Positions 14,101 through 26,997 of a DNA stretch of 64,000 bases are shown here, one piece after another. Each line of letters starts with the position of its first letter. Positions within the stretch are counted from its first letter, which is position 1. The position numbers were made by a program, and so were the translations under genes. The stretch comes from Glomus cerebriforme (taxonomy: Eukaryota > Glomeromycota > Glomeromycetes > Glomerales > Glomeraceae): assembly GCA_003550305.1 (NCBI GenBank), contig QKYT01000470.1:8925-72924 (forward strand). Direction: 5' to 3'. The notes beneath the pieces were generated by a model, which saw nothing but the letters and a program-made list of their open reading frames with translations, was not told the origin of the DNA and did no database searches.

Positions 14101-15229
14101 ATAGTAGAAGTTTCTAAAAGTTCGAAAAAACGTCGGATGAATGATATTGATGAAGATGGCGTGGAGGAGACCGAACCCGCAACAATCATTGATGAATCAT
14201 CATCATCCCTTAAAGATGATACGAATAAACGTATTACTCCAACCCGACTTACAAAAAATATTAATAACAACAAAGCAAAACAAGGTATCGTTGCTGTAAC
14301 GAGTTGAAAGTTCTAATCTTTATAATATTTTTAAAATATAAATCTGTATACAAAATCTTTTGACAATTGTAAAGCCGCACAAAATAGTCAAGAAAATACT
14401 GGTCCAATAAGATCGAAGAAAAAGAATAAAAAGGCCAAACTAATGATGTCGGGTAAAGTGAAAGTTATTTAATGCTGTTTTATTTTTCGTTTCAAATTTA
14501 CTAACGATATAATTTTTCTATTTTAATCTAGATGTTGATCATTCTGAAAAAACTGGTATTGTGATTGGAGAAATATATTTATATGAACAACCAATCTATC
14601 TCCGAAATTTTGGTAAATTTCTCTTTTATAAATTTAGGAACTAATGGAGTAGAATTGGGCATTACGGATCACACAGAACTGCCATCTACCGTGACGTCCG
14701 GATTTTCATCTAGTGTTACATCAACAATTTCTGTTGATACTTCATCTAAGTCATCTAGATCCACAGAGAAAACTGTTGGAATTAAACAAAACGCAACTTC
14801 GGCCCAAACTCGTTTGTATACTTTTTATTATATAAATATATATTCCTATAAAATTTTTTCAATTTTAATGGTTTGTATTATGGGTTTCAAATAGCGTTCG
14901 ATCCGTATTCCCAAACTGTTATTGATGAAAGAGTAAGTATGAAATAGTGTTTTATTATTTATATATAAATGTATTTATATTTATATAATTAAAGTATATA
15001 TATATATTAATGAATTTTTATTCAAGTTAAAAAGATCAGATCCTAGACTCCCAACAGCTCCATCTTCAGGGAACAAAAGTATGACGATGAATAGGTAAAT
15101 AATAATAAATATAAATTAAAAAAAAGGCTAATAAATTAACAGTTAATAATTTTCTACAGATCATCAAATTACCGGGAAGATGAAAACGAAAACGATAACG
15201 ATCCGGATAAGAAATGCACGATTATGTAG
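11147..15229 (+). CDS. RRP6: Exosome 3'-5' exonuclease Rrp6/EXOSC10
   Basis: Nuclear exosome-associated DEDDy ribonuclease that trims rRNA, snoRNA and snRNA precursors and degrades aberrant RNA. It has many short introns; the ORF starts [11 protein letters not shown]. Domains in order are: a PMC2NT-type N-terminal helical region (exons 1-3); the exonuclease with [14 protein letters not shown] (D-x-E), [40 protein letters not shown] and [13 protein letters not shown] (final D and catalytic Y); the HRDC domain from [18 protein letters not shown] to [11 protein letters not shown]; and a long basic/acidic tail with KGKERE repeats and [10 protein letters not shown], likely nuclear localisation. 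The last exon ends DPDKKCTIM before TAG. That TAG is followed by GTATGT, so an alternative longer 3' end is possible. It is convergent with SURF1; the stop codons are 72 bases apart. Confidence 0.94.
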
Positions 15230-15301
15230 GTATGTGTATGCTATTCACATACTCAATTGAAAAAGAAATTCTATGATTTTGTGTATTCGTGTTTTTCTTT
15301 T

Positions 15302-16807
15302 TTATCCTTTTATTATTTGGCGTTTAACTTGCCCGGCCGGAGGTTTTTTTAAGAGGATATATAGCATAATACTTGTGGCTGCGGATAGCGTATACCTGAA
15401 TAGAAAGCATAAGTTATTTTTTACTTTATAAAAAAAAAATAAGAGAGAGAAAAAAAAAACAGAAAAAAAAAAAAANAAAATAGCAAATTGAACATTTGCT
15501 AAATAGTGTATGCATCTATCTTTACTGGATAAATTGTACCATGTGATTGCGTATTGTAAATGCGTATTTCTTAATTCCACACTAGGAGTTTTCCCAACTG
15601 GGATACCATCTTGGATCAATTGATTTGTTATAAAGGGGGATCCTTCTTTAATTGCAAAATTATAATCAGAAAAAGAGTATGAATTTTTTATCTAATAATT
15701 GGAAAAATATTATGTTCGAATCATACCCAAATTTTGTTCTATTAGTATCGGTTGAGATCCTGTTCTCTGAGCCATAGTATCAACATCTAGCCAATACCAT
15801 TGGTTTTTTTCTGGATTATTTTCTGGGACGAACCACGTTTTCTATATTATGTATTTATATTTATTTAATAATTGTAATAAAAAATTTTTTTTATAATTGA
15901 TATTTTAAAAAAAATGGTTGTGATAGTTTTTTTATTTTTACCTTTTCTGAACCTTTTAACAATCCTTCAATTAATATATCGCCTTGGATCTAATAATTTT
16001 TTTAAAATTAACTAATATACTAACTTGAATGATGTTCAATTAAAAAGAATTCTCAATATACTTGTCCAGCTGATCTTGTCGATGGATCAATTTTTTCTTT
16101 CGAAATCCATCCTCTTTTAACTAATATTGTAGTGCTATTAAGAACAATAAAGTAAATATCATATGATTTTCTGATTTTCATAACGTGATCAAAATTAAAT
16201 ATTTCACCCGTTTTCACGTTCAAGTGGAGTAACAACGTAGTAGCCAAGTTTACTATTAAATGTTCTCGGACCTAAATAAAGTTCTTGGTCATGACGAAAT
16301 TTTCCTGAAGTTTTAACGCGTCTATAAAAATAACTTTTCAAATTATCTAACCTAAAAATTAAATTTTGATTTATTCTTTTAAAAAATTGATGTTCAAATA
16401 TATTATATGATCTCAATATAAAAAATAATAAAAATAATTCACTTTATTCTTTTTGGTAAATTAATGGATGGTTTAGATAACCGATCTTCATAATCTTCGA
16501 TTAATTTAATTTTCCAACGTAATCTTGCGACTTGCCAAGTACCTAACCCAAAAGTTAATATAGGAATAAGAGCTAGAAAAATAGGTTTTACACGTAATTT
16601 AGGATCAGTGTCTCTTTTTGTCGATTCTTTACTAGTTGTAAATTGTGTTTCAGTGGAAAAAGGTCTAAATGAAGATTTTAATGTTTTTAATGGATAAGTT
16701 AATTTAAAATTGCTAATGAGGTTTGCATTGTATGGTTTTAGTATCAAAGAATGGGAAAATGTAGAAAGAGAAAGACAAGAAGGATACCGGATTGACAAAC
16801 GAAACAT
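15302..16807 (-). CDS. SURF1: SURF1-family cytochrome c oxidase assembly factor, mitochondrial
   Basis: Inner-membrane protein needed for early assembly of respiratory complex IV (yeast Shy1). Exon 1, from ATG at 16807, has a basic, Ser-rich mitochondrial presequence, then the first membrane span IFLALIPILTFGLGTWQVAR with the family GTWQ-R pattern. Later exons give YRRVKTSGKF, ELYLGPRTFN, VVTPLEREN, ILVKRGWIS, LIEGLLKGSEK, and WYWLDVDTMAQRTG. The final exon is joined at the donor GTACAA after ITW, restoring ITWYTLSAATSIMLYILL, the second span and family C-terminus. The last intron (about 15396-15533) holds a poly-A run with an N, so its length is uncertain; reading through it would hide the second membrane span. 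Confidence 0.93.
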
Positions 16808-17621
16808 AATGAATTGAAAATAGAGAAGTTTATTAAAGCGAACGAAATTAAGAACTACTTTCGGAAAATCCTTTGATTTGCTATTGCTCGGTTAAATCGG
16901 GAAATTGCTGGTAGATCAACTAAAACTTACCCAATTTTTTTTTTTGATTTACGCTGTGATCACCGGCATAAAAAAGAGAATTTAATATTTAGTAATATTA
17001 GTTTAGTAATATTAGTTTAGTAATGAAATCCTAAATTACGAAGACTGAATTCCATAAGAGAAACATATGTCAATATGATTGACGGTAACACGGTTTTCAC
17101 ACGATCTTTACCGTATGACTAGGCACAGCGAAAAAATGATTTTTAAGCAATTAAACCAAAAGAAAATTTTTTATATGAGAATTCATAAGACATAAAAAAG
17201 TTCTATTTGTATTTCAACGATGTCATTCACATCTCACAAAGTTTCTTAATAAGTGATTTATCAACGAATCAAATTGTTGAAAGATGATAACATTTTTACA
17301 TGAAATTTTCATACACGGATAGACTTAATATCCCGAGTTTTTTTTTTAAAAGAAAAAAATCAATATCGGTAATATTTTTAAAAAAGGATAGTGTAAATTT
17401 TTATACAACATTCATTTATTTCTAAATGTTTAGTTTTGTGAAACTATGAAATAATAAAAAATGATTACAAATTATGATTGAATTTGTCAGCCTGGAACTT
17501 TTTTTTTTTTTTCCTCCGTTTAAATTATATATATTTTTTTTGACGACTTTTTTTTCTTCTCGTTCGCTCAAGACCTGGGGCTAACTTACAAAAGCGGTTT
17601 ATTATATTAAAAGGTTCAATA
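16808..17621. promoter_or_regulatory. Divergent region upstream of SURF1 and the bZIP gene
   Basis: 814 bases between the two start codons. It has a pyrimidine-rich stretch (about 17500-17570) close upstream of the bZIP ATG and a possible CYS3-type site at 17217. No coding sequence is seen. Confidence 0.5.
17217..17226. promoter_or_regulatory. Possible CYS3/MetR-type binding site
   Basis: The sequence ACGATGTCAT matches the Neurospora CYS3 consensus ATGRYRYCAT at 9 of 10 positions. It lies 396 bases upstream of a CYS3-like bZIP gene. A match of this length can occur by chance. Confidence 0.25.
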
Positions 17622-18662
17622 ATGTCTTCAAATTACAATTATAATAGTTATACTCTTGCGCACCTAAACTCTCTAAATCCAGTTTCAACACCTGAACTGT
17701 CCGCTGAGGATCTAGCCAGGGAGTTGGAATTTTGGTCTAATACTCAATTCATCGAAGTTTCACCTGGAATGAGTTTGCTAGATGAAGAGTTTCAAGTTTC
17801 TCCAACTATAGACACAAAACTGGAAGATCAGAATGTTACTCAGCCTACTATGATAGTCTCGACCCTTACTGACCAGACGCAAACACAACAAACTTTACAT
17901 TATCCATTATTCTTTCCAACTGCGAACTCACTCGTACCCACTCGTTTGCAGCCTATTACAATTGCTACTTCCTCTAGCGATAATTTTACACCTATTTTTC
18001 CAGCTGCTCCTATAGCTTCAGTTACCGTCCCAACAAGCGTTGTGAATAATTCAATAATTTTATCAAAGGAAAATCAAGAAAATGCCTCAAGCACGACACC
18101 CTCTACTACAACAGATTCTACATCTACAATCTCCACTAAAACTACTACTAAAACTACTACCCCTATTAATACTGCTACTTCATCAAACTCTTCTACAAGT
18201 GGCTCGTCAAATCGTAAGAATACATCAGCAAAACCAAATCAATCATCTAATTCAGAAACAACACAGAATGGATCTGCTGAAACAAAAGAAGGCGAAAAAG
18301 ATACTGAACTTGCCGCAAAGTTAGCTGCTGAGGAAGATAAGAGGAGGAGAAATACTGCTGCATCTGCTAGATTCCGTGTAAAAAAAAAGATGCGTGAACA
18401 AGCACTCGAAAGAACTGCAAGAGAAATGACTGCTAAAGCCGAAATGTTTGAAGGTCGTGTGAGGGAACTTGAAATGGAAATCAAATGGTTAAGAAGTTTA
18501 ATTGTAGAAAAAGATGCCAGGCTTTTAGATGTTGAACGTCCAGGCAAAAAACGAAAGAAAGAAGAAAGCGAAGGAGAAGAAGAAGATTATGATGATAAGA
18601 AAGAAAAAGAATTGAAAGAAGTAAAACAGGAAAAAAGTGATCAGACAAGCCAAAAGGAGTAA
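17622..18662 (+). CDS. bZIP transcription factor, CYS3/MetR-type
   Basis: Intronless, 346 residues. The first half is Ser/Thr/Pro-rich and low complexity (about residues 50-230), a likely activation region. The basic region near residues 243-258 reads RRRNTAASARFRVKKKMRE, with the bZIP N-x7-R signature. A leucine-zipper stretch follows, ending EMEIKWLRSLIVEKD. The NTAASARFR-KKK-REQALE-EMEIKWL pattern is that of the fungal CYS3/MetR/Met28-like sulphur regulators, which activate sulphate uptake and sulphur amino acid genes. The Lys/Glu-rich tail is likely nuclear targeting. The family call rests on the basic region; the sulphur role is inferred. A possible self-binding site lies in its promoter. 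Confidence 0.85.
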   Translation: MSSNYNYNSYTLAHLNSLNPVSTPELSAEDLARELEFWSNTQFIEVSPGMSLLDEEFQVSPTIDTKLEDQNVTQPTMIVSTLTDQTQTQQTLHYPLFFPTANSLVPTRLQPITIATSSSDNFTPIFPAAPIASVTVPTSVVNNSIILSKENQENASSTTPSTTTDSTSTISTKTTTKTTTPINTATSSNSSTSGSSNRKNTSAKPNQSSNSETTQNGSAETKEGEKDTELAAKLAAEEDKRRRNTAASARFRVKKKMREQALERTAREMTAKAEMFEGRVRELEMEIKWLRSLIVEKDARLLDVERPGKKRKKEESEGEEEDYDDKKEKELKEVKQEKSDQTSQKE

Positions 18663-19738
18663 AAAAAAAAAAATTTAACATACTTTCGAAACAATTATTT
18701 AGGCTTTATTCGCACAAAATGATGCGTGAACAATGAAAGTCTGTTTTATTATTGTATTTTAATCAACGTTTCGTTTGATTTTTTTTTTATCTTTGGAATA
18801 TTGTTCTTACACTGATCCTTTTGTATTATTGTTTGATATACATTTATAATATATTGATGAGTCTTTTTGCCTAGTGTTTTTTTGTCTGTTTCATTGCCTC
18901 TTTCGAATATAACTAAGGATAATTTGAATATGTCCAAGTTTAAAGATCGATAACGATAATTTCTTAAGGAAAAGATTTACGCTTAATAATAATTAATAAC
19001 GATAAGAATAAGATTATTCAAAAACTTATAGAATATGATTTTAAATATTTTAATTAAAATATAAACTCCATTTATACAAACATCTACTTCACTAATTATC
19101 AATCCATTCATCTGTCCATCCATCCATAGTATAACTGATGGTGATCCGTTTGTAAATGGAGACTCATTACATATATGTATAAAAGCCCGAATCTGTAAAC
19201 GTAAGTTGTTAACATAATAAAATATATTATTGACCTACAAGAACTGAACCAAGATTACTAATTAAGGTATTTCCTAAATAACGTATTCCGGTTTATCAAT
19301 CATATGCAAAATTTTATAATAACTTTGATGCCCTTCTTATTCTAAATGCTTTATAATTTTTTTTTAACCACGGAATCAAAAAAATTTAAATATGCTCTTT
19401 AAACCCTATTAAAAATGACCTGCATTTTCTAAAAATACTTATAAATTAGAAATTTTATGGGAAAATAAAAACTATCTGTAATTTAAGATAACCATTACAG
19501 CAGCTATGTTTTTCTTAACACTGTATTTAACAATTCTAATCTATATTATGTAGAATTCTAAATCCTTTATAATTTGACCTAAGTTTTCATAGTAGTAGTG
19601 AAATATTAGATCAATTAATGTCACGTGAAATTTTTGATGATAAGGTGATTATCGGCTGCGCCGGTGAATAAGTATTGCAAATTTCACATCATTATTTTTC
19701 GCGTTTGCCATTTCCCTCCCTTGATATCAGATAATTTC
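18663..19738. other. Intergenic region between bZIP and MGM1
   Basis: AT-rich, with no coding frame of note. It should contain the bZIP 3' end and the MGM1 promoter. A short ATCC/CATC-rich stretch lies near 19100-19130. Confidence 0.55.
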
Positions 19739-22700
19739 ATGGTTTCTCAGATTATAAGACAGGTGGTTAATAGTCCACGTATTTTAAGTATTGTTCGAAC
19801 GGCAAATTATTCTAGATCTTACCGATCTTCAGCAATTAGTTTTGGTAGTTTTCCAACAACTAACTTGCAAAAGCGACTGTTACATCGCGCTATAAATCCT
19901 TCATCAAATGTTACTCCACTTCTAAAATACGGTTGCCGACCTACTTTTTACGATGTTCGAAGTAAACATTCATTATTAATGGTAGGCTCTCAGGTCAGAA
20001 CATTTTCATTTATTTCTATTCCAAGATTCGTTCTGCATGCATTGAGAATTCCTGTCGCTGGCGTAACTGTGGGAGTGGGAGGTTTAACATACGCCAATTA
20101 TAAACTTAATGGTAAGACATTTCATATTTTAAATATAACAAAGACGTGAATTAATTAAATAAACGAATCTTATTAAATTCATTAGATTTGGCAAGTAAAA
20201 GTTCAGATTTACTTTCTTCCATTACTAATGGAGTTAAATCGGCTATAGGAACAATTGGACAGGGAATCAATGTTGATTTACCAATTGTGGAAATACATGT
20301 TCCGGAGTTTTTGACAAATATTTTTTCTCCTAAATCAGGACCATCTGCAACTTCAAATTCGTTTCAGATGGAGTCTGATAGGCCTAGATTCATTAAAAGG
20401 GAAGATGAAAATTATTCTTCAGATCCTTCAGGAGGTGGAACCGGTGGTGGTGGTGGTGCAGCTGCAGCTGCAGTTGCAGTAGGAGCAGCCACCTTATTTA
20501 GTACAAATGAAAAGGAGGATGATGAGGATGATGTTGGAAATGCATCTAATAGAAGAATTCCAGAACAAGATAATCAATTTATGCTTCTGACTAAAAAGTT
20601 GATAGAGGTGCGCAATATTCTGATGAGCATTGATCATAATGAGGCACTGAGGTTGCCAAGTATTGTGGTTATAGGCAGTCAGAGTTCAGGCAAAAGTTCC
20701 GTGCTAGAAGCAATTGTCGGACATGAATTCTTACCAAAGTAAGGATTAGGCTGAGTTGATATTTCTTAATTATTTATTCCTAATACTTTACATTTAAATA
20801 GGGGATCGAATATGGTAACACGAAGGCCAATTGAATTAACATTGATTCACACACCGAAATCTAAGGAGGAATATGGTGAATTTCCTCAGCTTGGTTTAGG
20901 GAAAATACATGATTTCTCTCATATACAACAAACATTACGTGACTTAAATCTTGCTGTACCAGAATCTGAATGTGTTTCCAATAAATCTATTGAATTACGC
21001 ATTTATTCTCCTAATGTACCTGATTTGACGCTTATTGATTTGCCAGGTTATATTCAAGTCACCAATAAAAAACAACCTGAGACATTAAAGGATAAGATTG
21101 TCGAACTGTGTGAGCAATATATTAAAGAACCGAATATTATATTAGCAGTCTGTGCTGCTGATGTAGATTTGGCAAATTCAGAAGCATTAAAAGCTGGCCG
21201 TAAAGTGGATCCATTGGGTTTACGAACTATTGGTGTCATAACTAAAATGGATTTGGTAGAGCCTGAAACTGGTTCTGCTATATTACGCAATACTGATTAT
21301 CCTCTACATTTAGGTTATATTGGTGTAGTTTGTAAACCTCCGGCAAATAGGAACAATCAAAAAAATATTACTTCAGCTTTGATGGCTCACGAAGACCAAT
21401 TCTTCCGTAGTAACTACGTGTACAGTCAACGTGGTATTCAAGTTGGTACGGGTACTTTACGCAGGAAACTCATGGAAGTGTTGGAAGAAAGTATGGCCAA
21501 GTCTTTATTTTCAATTGTTGGGGCTGTTCAATTAGAATTAGAAGAAGCTCGATATCAATTTAAAGTACAATATAATGATAGGTCAGTGAATTATATATTT
21601 ATATTTAAACATGGTAAATTACTAATTTTTATATCAATCAACGTAGGCGGATTACGGCTGAATCATATGTTGCAGAGACAATTGATTCTATCAAACATAA
21701 TTTTAAAGACTTTGCTCATTCGTTCGGAAAACCACAAGTGAGGCATGAAGTTAGAACTATGTTAGAACAAAGAGTATTAGATCTTTGTGCCGAATTATAT
21801 TGGACAGATAGTAAAATTGTTGATTTACCCAAAGTATCGGCGGATGATCTTTACTGGCAATATAAACTTGACATGAGTTCGGCTGCACTTACTAAGAGTG
21901 GTATAGGTCGAACAAGTACTCAGCTGGTTGTAGATGTATTAATGGCTAATATGGAAAAATTGGCTTCAATGGAGCCATTAAATAACCATCCTGACACTAG
22001 TAGTAAAGTGTTGAATTTCAGTAATGAAATTTTGCGACACAAATTTCATACAACTGCTGATCAAGTTGAAAATTGTGTTAAGCCTTACAAATATGAAGTT
22101 GAATGCAGTGAACAAGAGTGGGCTGATGGAGTTAAACGATCAATAACGCTTTTGGAAAAAGAATTGGAAAGCTGTGATAAAGCTTTACGTCATATTAGGA
22201 ATACTGTTGGGAAAAAGAAGCTTAGAGCTGCTATTAAATATATATTGGATGCTGAAAAAGAGGAGGCTAAACGTGTTCAGGCCCGGATTAAAGATGCGGG
22301 CGAAGTTAATAATGAATCTAGTACACACACTATACCACTTGCTGTGTTAATATCTTCTGTTAATGATACAATGGAGGAAGGGGATGTAGAACATACTCGT
22401 CTTCATTTTAATCCTAAAGTACTTGAAAAGGCTAAAGAAGCTATATTTCTTCGTGATCGTTCCATGATACTCAAATATCGTTTGGCAGCATTAAAATCAC
22501 GGCAATGTAAATTACCTGAAAATAAACAATATTGTCCAGAAGCATTCCTAAATATGGTTGCTGAAAAACTCACCTATACTGCCGTAATGTTCATTCAAGT
22601 TGAATTATTAAATGAATTCTTCTTTCAATTTCCCAGAGAAGTGGACAATCGACTTGTTTATGATTTGGATAGAAAACAAATATTATCTTTTGCAAAAGAA

Positions 22701-22898
22701 AATCCCCACATTAGAAAACATCTAGAATTGCAAGAGAGAAAACGGAAATTAGAAGAGGTATGAATGAAGGATAAATATAAGAATTATGTAATAATATTAA
22801 TATGTCTTTTGTTTATTATGTAGGTTATGGAAAAACTAAACTATCTTGTAAGAAGGCAAAGAGATATTGAAGGACGTAAAGGTCCAACCAATTTCTAA
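19739..22898 (+). CDS. MGM1: Mitochondrial inner-membrane dynamin-like GTPase Mgm1/OPA1
   Basis: Fuses and shapes the mitochondrial inner membrane. Five exons, about 960 residues (yeast Mgm1 is 902). The ATG at 19739 opens a basic, Ser/Arg-rich presequence. A first hydrophobic segment ([18 protein letters not shown]) follows near residue 110. A Gly5/Ala5 tract with VAVGAATLF comes after, in the place of the rhomboid (Pcp1) cleavage region. The GTPase domain has G1 [10 protein letters not shown]3 DLPG and G4 TKMD. The middle and stalk region runs through exons 3-4, and the last exon ends [15 protein letters not shown]. Introns join in frame at N-D, K-GSNM, DR-RITAES and EE-VMEK. The poly-Gly/poly-Ala processing region is unusually simple. 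It is convergent with HIBCH. Confidence 0.95.
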
Positions 22899-23151
22899 AA
22901 TAACATTCATTTAATTAGAAATCTTTCCAAATTGATAGTTATTTTCATAAAATATAATTTAACCAAAAAGTGGTAAATTAAAAAGTAAAAATGATAATAA
23001 TATAAATAATTCATATTTTTCATTTATTTATAATTTTTCATTACATGTAAAAAGTTTATATGAAATAGGAGTTCTATACTAAGATTATAAAAATTTATTT
23101 ATTTTTATCTGTTAACAAAAAACCGCCCAAAATTTAGCAGTATAAATTATT

Positions 23152-25334
23152 TTATTTAATGTTCATTAACCACTTTAACCCTTCTTGTCCATCAATCTGA
23201 GCGGTTTTTCTATTTAAAACCTCCAATACTTTTTCTCGAACTCCTATTTTGCCCTTTCGATCTTTAAGAAAATAGTCAACAATCTCTTGTTGAGTCATAC
23301 TCACCGATCCTGCATCTGGTGTTTCACCTGTAACAACTCTTCGAATTTCTTCTTCAGTCGGTAATGCAAATCTAGAATACGGATAATTCTCAAAAGACCG
23401 TTTATTTAATAAATTCAAATGATGTTTTTCCGAAGATTCAAAATAAAATTTCTCTATCTCATTATCGGAGATATCACCTAATTTTGAGGGGTTCCATTGG
23501 GGTTCTCTTTTATCAACAAGTAATGCTGTTACTCCTTCAATGAAATCCGATTTTTCCTGTTTATTAAAAAAGCTATGGTCATATTGTTCATAAAATGTTT
23601 AGAACGTACATAGAACTTACCAAAAATCTTTGAACTAGTTTATATTCCATCTTAAAGCAGTCAGTTATAACCATGTGTTTTCCCTTTCGTAATTCACGTA
23701 AAGTAACCTTTTTTTATGATTAAAGCTAAATTGAATTTTGAATCGAGAATAAAAAAAATTAATAAATCTAGCTTAAAACACCTACTTTTAAACTCGTAGG
23801 CGACATTTTCAGCAAAGTATTTATTGTTTCCTTTGACCACGTTTTGTTTTCTTCCTTGTTCAATGCATCAATAATACCCTCAACTGTGTTACCCTTAAAG
23901 CATCTAAATTTAAAAAAAATCACTTGCCATATATCATATTTTCTTATAACTAAGTAACTATAAAGATTCACATACCGATCAATCGCTTCTCTTATAACAC
24001 CACCAAGGGAATAAATATGATTATGTTCAGGTTCTGATACAAAATCTTCAATGGCTGCATTTATCACCTCATGATCATCACTTTCTAATTCACTCAAACG
24101 GTCTTCCAAGTAAGGTAACCGTTGTGAAGGAACATAATGTGTAGCAATTCCAGACAAACTAAAAGAATTCGTGAGAATTATAATTTTCAAGTATAATTTG
24201 AGTAGGCCAACAATACATACAAGACATCTATACCAAATAGCCTTGCGCCAGTCATTGCTAGATAAGTTCCAACTTCTCCATCCATTCTTGATAAAAAGAA
24301 GGATCCACCAACATCAGGAAAATAACCGATGTTAATCTCTGGCATGGCAAATGCTGTTTTTTCAGTAGCAACACGAAATGGCGCGTGAACTGACAAACCA
24401 ACACCGCCTCCCACTTTGTTAATTGTAATCAAATAAAAGAAATAGAAAAACTATGTGAATGTTTTGGTATTAGAACTTAAGTCACAATTTTAGCATGTAT
24501 ATTAATGTCATTGACAAACAAGACGTACTGGTAATGCCATCCATAAAAGCAACAAACGGTTTATCTAGTGTGGCGATGAGATGATTAAGCTGAAATTCTT
24601 CTTCAAAAAATTGAAGAGGTCGGATACCACCTACAACACTCTTCTCTCTTTTTGCTAATTCTACAACTCCTATTATTTAAAAGTAGATGAATGTTCCATT
24701 TATTTTCAGAAATAAAGAATATGAATATATTTATACCTACGTTTTACATCCCCACCAGCACAAAACGCCTTTTTTCCATTAGCTTTAAGGATAATGACTT
24801 TACATAAATCAGATTCGTTCCAAGCCTACATCAAATCAATATCAATTAATCATAATATAACAAAATTACAAATTCAAATAACTTACATTGAAATTTATTT
24901 TTTATATATATAAACCTGCAATTGTGGTGTCATATTTCTAACCATACTTAGATCCAGTGCATTCAGAACATTTGGACGATTTAGTATGAAAACACGGCTT
25001 CCAAATTTTCTCTTATGAAGGACGTCCGCCTATTAAAGTTCAAAAAATTAAAAATAATTTTTTAAAAATGGTCATAACTAAAAGTTACCTGTGGTGGATC
25101 CCCCGGCACAGTTTGAAGGTTCACACTTGATATCTATTTGAAATTAAGAAATATGGCTTGTTTAATTATATTTTAACAACGAATTCTAAAAATTCTAATC
25201 TGAACATTCAAACTGAGACTAACATGCTTTGAATTTTGAGCAGAAAACCTAGAATTCCATAATATTGGTTTGCGAATCAAAGTTTTGCTCGAAATTAAAA
25301 AAGTTCTTTGCGATCGGTAAGCTAAACGTTGCAT
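23152..25334 (-). CDS. HIBCH: 3-hydroxyisobutyryl-CoA hydrolase, mitochondrial
   Basis: Hydrolyses 3-hydroxyisobutyryl-CoA in valine breakdown; crotonase fold, ECH_2 subfamily. The start at 25334 opens a basic presequence ([13 protein letters not shown]). An in-frame ATG at 25469 would place about 45 residues before it and is less likely. Motifs in exon order: [35 protein letters not shown] then [38 protein letters not shown] (acid residue and oxyanion region), [14 protein letters not shown], and a C-terminal exon with [16 protein letters not shown] and a Lys-rich end. About ten short introns; about 450 residues. Head to head with DCN1. Confidence 0.93.
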
Positions 25335-25539
25335 AATGAAAACTTTCTTTATAAAAAAAAACCCTTTCGGAAACAGATAGATTAAACCGCAGATCTTATC
25401 ACGAATTTTCATGCAGGTAAAAGGTTGAGTCAACATAAATTGTCGGATCATGTGATATATAAAGACCATTTCACTTACGATAAACTTAAAAAAAATCCTT
25501 AATCTGTAATAAGAGTTTGTTTCTTGTTAGCAAAGAAAA
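25335..25539. promoter_or_regulatory. Shared upstream region of HIBCH and DCN1
   Basis: 205 bases between divergent starts; AT-rich, with no identified element. Confidence 0.45.
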
Positions 25540-26997
25540 ATGGTAAGATGCAATATTTATTTGAATTAGAAACTTTACAGGTTTCTAAAATTTCATATTA
25601 TTTTACTACAGAATTCATTAAAATCCACTCAAAAAGAAAAGGTCAGACAATTTATGGCATTTACAAGCGCTAGGTAACTATATTTTTATCGAAACTATAA
25701 AATTTGATCAATATCAATTTTTATTGTTCAATTGATCTTAAAATAATTTCCTTGATTCAGTGAAAGAGTTTCCATTCGAAAACTTAAAGAATGCAATTGG
25801 AATGTCGAGGTAGCAGTAGACGCTTTTTTCAATGACCAATCTAGTGGTAACTCCTGGAGAACCTTCAATACAGCTAACTCAGCAGGCGTTGACACGTATA
25901 AACTTAATCAAATTTTTTCCAAATATAAAGGTGTGTTGCTGAATATTTTAACGCGTAACATTGTGCAAAAATTCACGCTAAAATGATTGATCTATTAGAG
26001 ATACATTCCTTCTTTGAAATGGATCATATTTTCGTGCAAAGATAAATTTTTTAATTGGTTCGACTATTCTTTTATATGAATAGATAAGGATGAAGATGCT
26101 ATTCTAGTTGATGGAATATTAGAATATTGTAACGATCTTGGCGTTGCTCCTGAAGACGTTGTAATGTTAGTTATGGCTTGGAATCTTGAGGCAGAAAAAA
26201 TCGAATTCAAGCGTCAAGGTTTTATTAACGGATGGACTAAGTTAAGGTAAATGATTATCATTTGAATTTTTATTTTATATATATAACTATATATATATAT
26301 ATTTTTTTAGATGCGATTCTATTGAAAAAATGCGTGCTGCTATACCTCGACTTCGACAGTCATTGAAGGATGAAAATACATTCAAGGAGATTTATCAATT
26401 TACGTTTAAGTTTGGATTAAGTGAAAATCAAAAATCTTTGAGTAGGTATTTCTTTATTAGAATTTGTTTCTTCTCGCAAATACATATAAGATGATTTGAT
26501 CTTTGTTATTATATCTTCTAGGTCTTGATGTGGCGATAGAATACTGGCGGATGTTGTTGAGTGATCGTTGGCCTCATCTTGATACATGGATAGAATTCGT
26601 TAAGGTAATCCAATCTTAGCGTGGTTAATTTTATGGTTATTGACTATTATATGCTAATTTTCTCATTAATTAGGAAAAGCACGGTAAATCGATTTCTAAG
26701 GATACTTGGAACTTGGTACAAATAATAATGATATTATTTTCTTAACTATAATTATAAAACAATTATTAAATTTGTTTCATCTTTTTCTTTTAGTTGCTTG
26801 AATTTATCAAACAAATCAATCCCGAGCTTTCAAATTATGATTCTGAAGGTTAGTTGGATATTTTTCTAAACAATTTTATTATTGTAGTGCATATTTCATG
26901 CGACCTATTTTCTTTCCTTTTTTTAGGTGCTTGGCCAGTTCTTATCGATGAATTTGTGGATTATTGTAGAGAAAAATTAGGATTGCCCGCGCCTTAG
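25540..26997 (+). CDS. DCN1: DCN1-like cullin neddylation co-E3
   Basis: Dcn1 helps Ubc12 load Nedd8 onto cullins and so activates cullin-RING ubiquitin ligases. Exon 1 is just the ATG (25540-25542) before a GTAAG donor. Exon 2 starts at 25612 with [20 protein letters not shown]. The N-terminal UBA-like domain runs to AVDAFFND (about residue 50). The potentiating-neddylation domain includes [70 protein letters not shown] and [19 protein letters not shown]. About 270 residues, usual for the family. A start codon isolated on its own exon means gene callers can easily miss this 5' end. Confidence 0.93.

Noticed and set aside
13956..14273. Minus-strand open frame across the RRP6 tail
   Set aside because: Mirror of a real coding exon with Ser/Lys-rich codons; no homology.
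15396..15533. Read-through of the last SURF1 intron as coding
   Set aside because: It would replace the conserved second membrane span by a poly-A-encoded stretch; splicing at GTACAA restores the family C-terminus.
15706..15740. GTTCGAATC-like tRNA T-arm motif
   Set aside because: It lies in a SURF1 intron and exon edge, without an A box or acceptor stem.
18082..18681. Leu/Gln-rich frames within the bZIP gene
   Set aside because: Out-of-frame translation of the Ser/Thr-rich region; the bZIP frame is conserved and long.
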